A stretch of 64,000 nucleotides of DNA from Cladorhizidae sp. MBARI D1340-BT2 (lineage: Eukaryota; Porifera; Demospongiae; Poecilosclerida; Cladorhizidae), in the NCBI GenBank assembly GCA_028752905.1, contig JAQNBH010000156.1, positions 186,001-250,000 on the forward strand. The letters are read 5' to 3'. A program made the position numbers and the translations under genes. This document shows positions 1 to 9,553 of this stretch, in pieces. The stretch's first letter is position 1; every line of letters starts with the position of its first letter. Below the pieces are notes generated by a model. It was not told the DNA's origin. It saw only the letters and a program-made list of their open reading frames with translations, and did no database searches.

Positions 1-60
1 ATCAAGTCTATTCAGTGAAGTGTGGATAATCTACGAAGCTAACATGTTTAGCATCAAGTA
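1..60 (+). repeat. Partial monomer (3' end of subrepeat C)
   Basis: The window opens inside half-unit C2. The 60 bases match the last part of the next complete monomer (909-968), so the array continues to the left. Confidence 0.95.
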
Positions 61-438
61 AGAGTACAATTCATAACTGCCCTAATTAACAAGACCAAAG
101 TCCCAGATTTTGTCAACTGATAGAGAAGGCCCTTATCTGCAACATGTCAACAGATTATCAATAAATGTAGTGGTTTTTCAATGGCAGGCCACCGCTTTGG
201 CAACTGTAAAACGCCAGGAAAGATCGCAAACCTTACCACTTCAAATCATCATAACTTGCTAATACTTAGAGTACTCAAAATTTTGGCACGTACAAAAGAC
301 AGATAATTAGAAGGGCTATCCGGTGATATAAAAATGATCTTTTTGGGGTAAAGTGTAGAAAAGTTATGAGCTTTACGGCAAAATAACAAGATTTTTGGGG
401 GGAAAATGAGAAACATATAGACCAAATTAGGGCAAATA
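61..438 (+). repeat. Left domain of the monomer (non-subrepeat part), reference copy
   Basis: These 378 bp show no clear internal tandem repetition and no convincing similarity to the A/B/C subrepeats. Contents in order are: a GC-richer patch around the ggcaggccaccgctttggc motif (182-200); a perfect palindrome caaaattttg (276-285); a TATA-like TATAAAAA (327-334); a run T5G4 (340-348); and the tract T5G6A4 (392-406). A 9-bp inverted pair, tcataactt (249-257) and aagttatga (361-369), flanks the A/T-tract cluster. Four of the six diagnostic sites (181, 207, 249, 336) lie here. No coding potential is visible. Its origin is unknown. Confidence 0.85.
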
Positions 439-623
439 TCAAGATAGAGAACACATAATGAAACCTATCATTCGAATCATATCAAGTCCATTACAGTGAA
501 GTTTGCAGAATATTATGGATGTTTGATATCAACAGAGAGCACAGGGAGAGACCTATCTTAATAGCTATATATCAAGTTTATACAGTGAAGTGTGGAGAAT
601 CTATGAAGCTAACCTGTTTAGCA
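439..623 (+). repeat. Subrepeat A (185 bp), reference copy
   Basis: A begins with tcaagatagagaacac and consists of half-units A1 (439-528, 90 bp) and A2 (529-623, 95 bp). Both halves share the order tcaa(g/c)-agag-cctatc-atcaagt-cagtgaagt-agaat-atg. A1 carries a TTCGAA palindrome (BstBI) and the A1/A2 border carries GATATC (EcoRV); I see each about once per monomer. Diagnostic sites 502 (T/G) and 567 (A/G) are in A. Confidence 0.88.
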
Positions 624-787
624 TCAAGATAGAGAACACATAGAGAAACCTATCTTGTGATTCTATGTATGCAGAATATACGGATGTTTGGTATCAAGAG
701 AGAGAACAGAGAGAGGCCTACCTTTAGAGCTATATATCAAGTCTATTCAGTGAAGTGTGGAGAATCTATGAAGCTAACATGTTTAGC
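624..787 (+). repeat. Subrepeat B (164 bp), the segment missing from short monomers
   Basis: B starts with the same 16 bases as A and C (tcaagatagagaacac). Half-unit B1 (624-693) is only 70 bp because it lacks the region corresponding to atcaagtccattacagtgaag. B2 (694-787) is 94 bp. B2 carries AGGCCT (StuI), which I find only in B, so short monomers have no such site. The length equals exactly the 908 minus 744 difference. Confidence 0.9.
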
Positions 788-961
788 TCAAGATAGAGAA
801 CACTGAGAGATACCTATCTTGCAAGTCCATTACAGTGAAGTGTGCAGAATATATGGATGTTTGGTATCAAGAGAGAGCACTTAGAGAGTCCTATCTTAAT
901 AGCTATACATCAAGTCTATTCAGTGAAGTGTGGATAATCTACGAAGCTAACATGTTTAGCA
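788..961 (+). repeat. Subrepeat C (174 bp), reference copy
   Basis: C starts tcaagatagagaacac followed by tgagag, where A and B have ataatg or atagag. Half-units are C1 (788-866, 79 bp) and C2 (867-961, 95 bp). The dT deletion that turns 908-bp units into 907-bp units falls in C1 at 830/831. C2 ends gtttagca and runs into tcaagtaagag, so the next left domain begins on the first bases of what would have been a fourth subrepeat. Confidence 0.88.
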
Positions 962-968
962 TCAAGTA

Positions 969-1712
969 AGAGTACAATTCATAACTGCCCTAATTAACAA
1001 GACCAAAGTCCCAGATTTTGTCAACTGATAGAGAAGGCCCTTATCTGCAACATGTCAACAGATTATCAATAAATGTAGTGCTTTTTCACTGGCAGGCCAC
1101 CGCTTTGGCAACTGGAAAACGCCAGGAAAGATCGCAAACCTTACCACTTCAAATCACCATAACTTGCTAATACTTAGAGTACTCAAAATTTTGGCACGTA
1201 CAAAAGACAGATAATTAGAAGGGCTATCCGGTGATATAAAAATGATCTTTTTGGGGTAAAGTGTAGAAAAGTTATGAGCTTTACGGCAAAATAACAAGAT
1301 TTTTGGGGGGAAAATGAGAAACATATAGACCAAATTAGGGCAAATATCAAGATAGAGAACACATAATGAAACCTATCATTCGAATCATATCAAGTCCATT
1401 ACAGTGAAGTGTGCAGAATATTATGGATGTTTGATATCAACAGAGAGCACAGGGAGAGACCTATCTTAATAGCTATATATCAAGTTTATACAGTGAAGTG
1501 TGGAGAATCTATGAAGCTAACCTGTTTAGCATCAAGATAGAGAACACTGAGAGATACCTATCTTGCAAGTCCATTACAGTGAAGTGTGCAGAATATATGG
1601 ATGTTTGGTATCAAGAGAGAGCACTTAGAGAGTCCTATCTTAATAGCTATACATCAAGTCTATTCAGTGAAGTGTGGATAATCTACGAAGCTAACATGTT
1701 TAGCATCAAGTA
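969..1712 (+). repeat. Monomer 2, short S form (744 bp)
   Basis: Code CGCGGA, the only S unit with this left-hand haplotype. The A2-to-C1 junction lies in the 16-bp identity at 1532-1547 and removes one 164-bp subrepeat. Private change g to c at 1081. The deletion leaves a chance 71-codon frame at 1498-1713. Confidence 0.95.
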
Positions 1713-2620
1713 AGAGTACAATTCATAACTGCCCTAATTAACAAGACCAAAGTCCCAGATTTTGTCAACTGATAGAGAAGGCCCTTATCTGCAACATGTC
1801 AACAGATTATCAATAAATGTAGTGGTTTTTCACTGGCAGGCCACCGCTTTGGCAACTGGAAAACGCCAGGAAAGATCGCAAACCTTACCACTTCAAATCA
1901 CCATAACTTGCTAATACTTAGAGTACTCAAAATTTTGGCACGTACAAAAGACAGATAATTAGAAGGGCTATCCGGTGATATAAAAATGATCTTTTTGGGG
2001 TAAAGTGTAGAAAAGTTATGAGCTTTACGGCAAAATAACAAGATTTTTGGGGGGAAAATGAGAAACATATAGACCAAATTAGGGCAAATATCAAGATAGA
2101 GAACACATAATGAAACCTATCATTCGAATCATATCAAGTCCATTACAGTGAAGTTTGCAGAATATTATGGATGTTTGATATCAACAGAGAGCACAGGGAG
2201 AGACCTATCTTAATAGCTGTATATCAAGTTTATACAGTGAAGTGTGGAGAATCTATGAAGCTAACCTGTTTAGCATCAAGATAGAGAACACATAGAGAAA
2301 CCTATCTTGTGATTCTATGTATGCAGAATATACGGATGTTTGGTATCAAGAGAGAGAACAGAGAGAGGCCTACCTTTAGAGCTATATATCAAGTCTATTC
2401 AGTGAAGTGTGGAGAATCTATGAAGCTAACATGTTTAGCTCAAGATAGAGAACACTGAGAGATACCTATCTTGCAAGTCCATTACAGTGAAGTGTGCAGA
2501 ATATATGGATGTTTGGTATCAAGAGAGAGCACTTAGAGAGTCCTATCTTAATAGCTATACATCAAGTCTATTCAGTGAAGTGTGGATAATCTACGAAGCT
2601 AACATGTTTAGCATCAAGTA
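1713..2620 (+). repeat. Monomer 3, long (908 bp)
   Basis: Code CGCGTG. It is the same class as the units at 5179 and 8646, each of which also directly follows a short unit. Confidence 0.93.
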
Positions 2621-3527
2621 AGAGTACAATTCATAACTGCCCTAATTAACAAGACCAAAGTCCCAGATTTTGTCAACTGATAGAGAAGGCCCTTATCTGC
2701 AACATGTCAACAGATTATCAATAAATGTAGTGGTTTTTCAATGGCAGGCCACCGCTTTGGCAACTGTAAAACGCCAGGAAAGATCGCAAACCTTACCACT
2801 TCAAATCACCATAACTTGCTAATACTTAGAGTACTCAAAATTTTGGCACGTACAAAAGACAGATAATTAGAAGGGCTATCCGGTGATATAAAAATTATCT
2901 TTTTTGGGTAAAGTGTAGAAAAGTTATGAGCTTTACGGCAAAATAACAAGATTTTTGGGGGAAAATGAGAAACATATAGACCAAATTAGGGCAAATATCA
3001 AGATAGAGAACACATAATGAAACCTATCATTCGAATCATATCAAGTCCATTACAGTGAAGTTTGCAGAATATTATGGATGTTTGATATCAACAGAGAGCA
3101 CAGGGAGAGACCTATCTTAATAGCTATATATCAAGTTTATACAGTGAAGTGTGGAGAATCTATGAAGCTAACCTGTTTAGCATCAAGATAGAGAACACAT
3201 AGAGAAACCTATCTTGTGATTCTATGTATGCAGAATATACGGATGTTTGGTATCAAGAGAGAGAACAGAGAGAGGCCTACCTTTAGAGCTATATATCAAG
3301 TCTATTCAGTGAAGTGTGAAGAATCTATGAAGCTAACATGTTTAGCTCAAGATAGAGAACACTGAGAGATACCTATCTTGCAAGTCCATTACAGTGAAGT
3401 GTGCAGAATATATGGATGTTTGGTATCAAGAGAGAGCACTTAGAGAGTCCTATCTTAATAGCTATACATCAAGTCTATTCAGTGAAGTGTGGATAATCTA
3501 CGAAGCTAACATGTTTAGCATCAAGTA
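2621..3527 (+). repeat. Monomer 4, long (907 bp)
   Basis: Code ATCTTA. Unlike other 907-bp units, the missing base is in the G run (T5G5A4), not dT or dG. Private g to a at 3319 in subrepeat B. Confidence 0.93.
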
Positions 3528-4434
3528 AGAGTACAATTCATAACTGCCCTAATTAACAAGACCAAAGTCCCAGATTTTGTCAACTGATAGAGAAGGCCCT
3601 TATCTGCAACATGTCAACAGATTATCAATAAATGTAGTGGTTTTTCACTGGCAGGCCACCGCTTTGGCAACTGGAAAACGCCAGGAAAGATCGCAAACCT
3701 TACCACTTCAAATCATCATAACTTGCTAATACTTAGAGTACTCAAAATTTTGGCACGTACAAAAGACAGATAATTAGAAGGGCTATCCGGTGATATAAAA
3801 ATTATCTTTTTTGGGTAAAGTGTAGAAAAGTTATGAGCTTTACGGCAAAATAACAAGATTTTTGGGGGGAAAATGAGAAACATATAGACCAAATTAGGGC
3901 AAATATCAAGATAGAGAACACATAATGAAACCTATCATTCGAATCATATCAAGTCCATTACAGTGAAGTTTGCAGAATATTATGGATGTTTGATATCAAC
4001 AGAGAGCACAGGGAGAGACCTATCTTAATAGCTGTATATCAAGTTTATACAGTGAAGTGTGGAGAATTTATGAAGCTAACCTGTTTAGCATCAAGATAGA
4101 GAACACATAGAGAAACCTATCTTGTGATTCTATGTATGCAGAATATACGGATGTTTGGTATCAAGAGAGAGAACAGAGAGAGGCCTACCTTTAGAGCTAT
4201 ATATCAAGTCTATTCAGTGAAGTGTGGAGAATCTATGAAGCTAACATGTTTAGCTCAAGATAGAGAACACTGAGAGATACCTATCTTGCAAGTCCATACA
4301 GTGAAGTGTGCAGAATATATGGATGTTTGGTATCAAGAGAGAGCACTTAGAGAGTCCTATCTTAATAGCTATACATCAAGTCTATTCAGTGAAGTGTGGA
4401 TAATCTACGAAGCTAACATGTTTAGCATCAAGTA
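3528..4434 (+). repeat. Monomer 5, long (907 bp, dT)
   Basis: Code CGTTTG, a combination seen only here. It mixes a T at site 3 with G at site 2 and T at site 4, as expected of a recombinant. Private c to t at 4068. Confidence 0.93.
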
Positions 4435-5178
4435 AGAGTACAATTCATAACTGCCCTAATTAACAAGACCAAAGTCCCAGATTTTGTCAACTGATAGAGA
4501 AGGCCCTTATCTGCAACATGTCAACAGATTATCAATAAATGTAGTGGTTTTTCAATGGCAGGCCACCGCTTTGGCAACTGTAAAACGCCAGGAAAGATCG
4601 CAAACCTTACCACTTCAAATCATCATAACTTGCTAATACTTAGAGTACTCAAAATTTTGGCACGTACAAAAGACAGATAATTAGAAGGGCTATCCGGTAA
4701 TATAAAAATGATCTTTTTGGGGTAAAGTGTAGAAAAGTTATGAGCTTTACGGCAAAATAACAAGATTTTTGGGGGGGAAATGAGAAACATATAGACCAAA
4801 TTAGGGCAAATATCAAGATAGAGAACACATAATGAAACCTATCATTCGAATCATATCAAGTCCATTACAGTGAAGTTTGCAGAATATTATGGATGTTTGA
4901 TATCAACAGAGAGCACAGGGAGAGACCTATCTTAATAGCTATATATCAAGTTTATACAGTGAAGTGTGGAGAATCTATGAAGCTAACCTGTTTAGCATCA
5001 AGATAGAGAACACTGAGAGATACCTATCTTGCAAGTCCATTACAGTGAAGTGTGCAGAATATATGGATGTTTGGTATCAAGAGAGAGCACTTAGAGAGTC
5101 CTATCTTAATAGCTATACATCAAGTCTATTCAGTGAAGTGTGGATAATCTACGAAGCTAACATGTTTAGCATCAAGTA
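4435..5178 (+). repeat. Monomer 6, short S form (744 bp)
   Basis: Code ATTGTA with ccggtaatat instead of ccggtgatat and a T5G7A3 tract, both shared with the S unit at 7902, so these two are sister copies 3467 bp apart. Junction in the identity at 4998-5013. Confidence 0.95.
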
Positions 5179-6086
5179 AGAGTACAATTCATAACTGCCC
5201 TAATTAACAAGACCAAAGTCCCAGATTTTGTCAACTGATAGAGAAGGCCCTTATCTGCAACATGTCAACAGATTATCAATAAATGTAGTGGTTTTTCACT
5301 GGCAGGCCACCGCTTTGGCAACTGGAAAACGCCAGGAAAGATCGCAAACCTTACCACTTCAAATCACCATAACTTGCTAATACTTAGAGTACTCAAAATT
5401 TTGGCACGTACAAAAGACAGATAATTAGAAGGGCTATCCGGTGATATAAAAATGATCTTTTTGGGGTAAAGTGTAGAAAAGTTATGAGCTTTACGGCAAA
5501 ATAACAAGATTTTTGGGGGGAAAATGAGAAACATATAGACCAAATTAGGGCAAATATCAAGATAGAGAACACATAATGAAACCTATCATTCGAATCATAT
5601 CAAGTCCATTACAGTGAAGTTTGCAGAATATTATGGATGTTTGATATCAACAGAGAGCACAGGGAGAGACCTATCTTAATAGCTGTATATCAAGTTTATA
5701 CAGTGAAGTGTGGAGAATCTATGAAGCTAACCTGTTTAGCATCAAGATAGAGAACACATAGAGAAACCTATCTTGTGATTCTATGTATGCAGAATATACG
5801 GATGTTTGGTATCAAGAGAGAGAACAGAGAGAGGCCTACCTTTAGAGCTATATATCAAGTCTATTCAGTGAAGTGTGGAGAATCTATGAAGCTAACATGT
5901 TTAGCTCAAGATAGAGAACACTGAGAGATACCTATCTTGCAAGTCCATTACAGTGAAGTGTGCAGAATATATGGATGTTTGGTATCAAGAGAGAGCACTT
6001 AGAGAGTCCTATCTTAATAGCTATACATCAAGTCTATTCAGTGAAGTGTGGATAATCTACGAAGCTAACATGTTTAGCATCAAGTA
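5179..6086 (+). repeat. Monomer 7, long (908 bp)
   Basis: Code CGCGTG, with no private change noticed. Counterpart of the unit at 1713 one tetramer upstream. Confidence 0.93.
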
Positions 6087-6994
6087 AGAGTACAATTCAT
6101 AACTGCCCTAATTAACAAGACCAAAGTCCCAGATTTTGTCAACTGATAGAGAAGGCCCTTATCTGCAACATGTCAACAGATTATCAATAAATGTAGTGGT
6201 TTTTCAATGGCAGGCCACCGCTTTGGCAACTGTAAAACGCCAGGAAAGATCGCAAACCTTACCACTTCAAATCACCATAACTTGCTAATACTTAGAGTAC
6301 TCAAAATTTTGGCACGTACAAAAGACAGATAATTAGAAGGGCTATCCGGTGATATAAAAATGATCTTTTTGGGGTAAAGTGTAGAAAAGTTATGAGCTTT
6401 ACGGCAAAATAACAAGATTTTTGGGGGGAAAATGAGAAACATATAGACCAAATTAGGGCAAATATCAAGATAGAGAACACATAATGAAACCTATCATTCG
6501 AATCATATCAAGTCCATTACAGTGAAGTTTGCAGAATATTATGGATGTTTGATATCAACAGAGAGCACAGGGAGAGACCTATCTTAATAGCTATATATCA
6601 AGTTTATACAGTGAAGTGTGGAGAATCTATGAAGCTAACCTGTTTAGCATCAAGATAGAGAACACATAGAGAAACCTATCTTGTGATTCTATGTATGCAG
6701 AATATACGGATGTTTGGTATCAAGAGAGAGAACAGAGAGAGGCCTACCTTTAGAGCTATATATCAAGTCTATTCAGTGAAGTGTGGAGAATCTATGAAGC
6801 TAACATGTTTAGCTCAAGATAGAGAACACTGAGAGATACCTATCTTGCAAGTCCATTACAGTGAAGTGTGCAGAATATATGGATGTTTGGTATCAAGAGA
6901 GAGCACTTAGAGAGTCCTATCTTAATAGCTATACATCAAGTCTATTCAGTGAAGTGTGGATAATCTACGAAGCTAACATGTTTAGCATCAAGTA
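6087..6994 (+). repeat. Monomer 8, long (908 bp)
   Basis: Code ATCGTA. The equivalent position is lost in the next repeat of the higher-order unit (8646 is followed directly by the 9554 class). Confidence 0.93.
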
Positions 6995-7901
6995 AGAGTA
7001 CAATTCATAACTGCCCTAATTAACAAGACCAAAGTCCCAGATTTTGTCAACTGATAGAGAAGGCCCTTATCTGCAACATGTCAACAGATTATCAATAAAT
7101 GTAGTGGTTTTTCAATGGCAGGCCACCGCTTTGGCAACTGTAAAACGCCAGGAAAGATCGCAAACCTTACCACTTCAAATCACCATAACTTGCTAATACT
7201 TAGAGTACTCAAAATTTTGGCACGTACAAAAGACAGATAATTAGAAGGGCTATCCGGTGATATAAAAATTATCTTTTTTGGGTAAAGTGTAGAAAAGTTA
7301 TGAGCTTTACGGCAAAATAACAAGATTTTTGGGGGGAAAATGAGAAACATATAGACCAAATTAGGGCAAATATCAAGATAGAGAACACATAATGAAACCT
7401 ATCATTCGAATCATATCAAGTCCATTACAGTGAAGTTTGCAGAATATTATGGATGTTTGATATCAACAGAGAGCACAGGGAGAGACCTATCTTAATAGCT
7501 ATATATCAAGTTTATACAGTGAAGTGTGGAGAATCTATGAAGCTAACCTGTTTAGCATCAAGATAGAGAACACATAGAGAAACCTATCTTGTGATTCTAT
7601 GTATGCAGAATATACGGATGTTTGGTATCAAGAGAGAGAACAGAGAGAGGCCTACCTTTAGAGCTATATATCAAGTCTATTCAGTGAAGTGTGGAGAATC
7701 TATGAAGCTAACATGTTTAGCTCAAGATAGAGAACACTGAGAGATACCTATCTTGCAAGTCCATACAGTGAAGTGTGCAGAATATATGGATGTTTGGTAT
7801 CAAGAGAGAGCACTTAGAGAGTCCTATCTTAATAGCTATACATCAAGTCTATTCAGTGAAGTGTGGATAATCTACGAAGCTAACATGTTTAGCATCAAGT
7901 A
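6995..7901 (+). repeat. Monomer 9, long (907 bp, dT)
   Basis: Code ATCTTA plus dT, immediately upstream of a short unit, as dT units are in 7 of 10 cases. Confidence 0.93.
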
Positions 7902-8645
7902 AGAGTACAATTCATAACTGCCCTAATTAACAAGACCAAAGTCCCAGATTTTGTCAACTGATAGAGAAGGCCCTTATCTGCAACATGTCAACAGATTATC
8001 AATAAATGTAGTGGTTTTTCAATGGCAGGCCACCGCTTTGGCAACTGTAAAACGCCAGGAAAGATCGCAAACCTTACCACTTCAAATCATCATAACTTGC
8101 TAATACTTAGAGTACTCAAAATTTTGGCACGTACAAAAGACAGATAATTAGAAGGGCTATCCGGTAATATAAAAATGATCTTTTTGGGGTAAAGTGTAGA
8201 AAAGTTATGAGCTTTACGGCAAAATAACAAGATTTTTGGGGGGGAAATGAGAAACATATAGACCAAATTAGGGCAAATATCAAGATAGAGAACACATAAT
8301 GAAACCTATCATTCGAATCATATCAAGTCCATTACAGTGAAGTTTGCAGAATATTATGGATGTTTGATATCAACAGAGAGCACAGGGAGAGACCTATCTT
8401 AATAGCTATATATCAAGTTTATACAGTGAAGTGTGGAGAATCTATGAAGCTAACCTGTTTAGCATCAAGATAGAGAACACTGAGAGATACCTATCTTGCA
8501 AGTCCATTACAGTGAAGTGTGCAGAATATATGGATGTTTGGTATCAAGAGAGAGCACTTAGAGAGTCCTATCTTAATAGCTATACATCAAGTCTATTCAG
8601 TGAAGTGTGGATAATCTACGAAGCTAACATGTTTAGCATCAAGTA
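7902..8645 (+). repeat. Monomer 10, short S form (744 bp)
   Basis: Code ATTGTA with ccggtaatat and T5G7A3, a near copy of the S unit at 4435. Junction at 8465-8480. Confidence 0.95.
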
Positions 8646-9553
8646 AGAGTACAATTCATAACTGCCCTAATTAACAAGACCAAAGTCCCAGATTTTGTCA
8701 ACTGATAGAGAAGGCCCTTATCTGCAACATGTCAACAGATTATCAATAAATGTAGTGGTTTTTCACTGGCAGGCCACCGCTTTGGCAACTGGAAAACGCC
8801 AGGAAAGATCGCAAACCTTACCACTTCAAATCACCATAACTTGCTAATACTTAGAGTACTCAAAATTTTGGCACGTACAAAAGACAGATAATTAGAAGGG
8901 CTATCCGGTGATATAAAAATGATCTTTTTGGGGTAAAGTGTAGAAAAGTTATGAGCTTTACGGCAAAATAACAAGATTTTTGGGGGGAAAATGAGAAACA
9001 TATAGACCAAATTAGGGCAAATATCAAGATAGAGAACACATAATGAAACCTATCATTCGAATCATATCAAGTCCATTACAGTGAAGTTTGCAGAATATTA
9101 TGGATGTTTGATATCAACAGAGAGCACAGGGAGAGACCTATCTTAATAGCTGTATATCAAGTTTATACAGTGAAGTGTGGAGAATCTATGAAGCTAACCT
9201 GTTTAGCATCAAGATAGAGAACACATAGAGAAACCTATCTTGTGATTCTATGTATGCAGAATATACGGATGTTTGGTATCAAGAGAGAGAACAGAGAGAG
9301 GCCTACCTTTAGAGCTATATATCAAGTATATTCAGTGAAGTGTGGAGAATCTATGAAGCTAACATATTTAGCTCAAGATAGAGAACACTGAGAGATACCT
9401 ATCTTGCAAGTCCATTACAGTGAAGTGTGCAGAATATATGGATGTTTGGTATCAAGAGAGAGCACTTAGAGAGTCCTATCTTAATAGCTATACATCAAGT
9501 CTATTCAGTGAAGTGTGGATAATCTACGAAGCTAACATGTTTAGCATCAAGTA
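8646..9553 (+). repeat. Monomer 11, long (908 bp)
   Basis: Code CGCGTG. Changes in subrepeat B: c to a at 9328 (aagtatattc, also found in the unit at 33239) and private g to a at 9366. Confidence 0.93.

Larger units (their letters stand above)
61..968 (+). repeat. Monomer 1, long (908 bp), reference unit
   Basis: Code ATTGTA, T5G6A4 tract, no dT or dG. It is used here as the reference for internal structure: left domain 61-438, then subrepeats A, B and C. It precedes the first short unit and shares its left-hand code with the most common class of short units (15580, 21769, 25235 and others). Confidence 0.95.
969..8645 (+). repeat. Higher-order repeat: S-L-L-L tetramer, 3466/3467 bp, two copies plus the next S
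   Basis: Unit lengths run 744-908-907-907, then 744-908-908-907, then 744. Copies start at 969, 4435 and 7902. The second unit of each copy has the same code (CGCGTG). The third and fourth units differ between copies, so the period is kept while the content is mosaic. Confidence 0.85.

Noticed and set aside
182..220. Hairpin in the GC-richer patch (ctggc…gccag arms in units with C at site 1)
   Set aside because: Arms are only 4-5 bp, and one arm is lost in all units with A at site 1, so conserved structure is unlikely.
345..402. G-quadruplex from G4 and G6 runs
   Set aside because: Only two G runs lie near each other in a monomer, about 50 bp apart; four close runs are needed for an intramolecular quadruplex.
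472..481. Pol III B-box-like ttcgaatc in subrepeat A, suggesting a tRNA or SINE
   Set aside because: The flanking bases do not fit the B-box consensus, no A box lies at a suitable distance, and no cloverleaf is evident.
61..968. CENP-B box
   Set aside because: I looked for the TTCG…A…CGGG pattern on both strands of the reference unit and saw no match.
1498..1713. 71-codon open frame found identically in all ten S units (also 4964, 8431, 10990, 12642, 16109, 22298, 25764, 44659, 46311)
   Set aside because: In long units the same frame stops after 17 codons at a TAG in subrepeat B; the S deletion simply removes that stop. The peptide is a translation of satellite half-units (its start and end repeat each other), with no upstream gene structure and no known domain.
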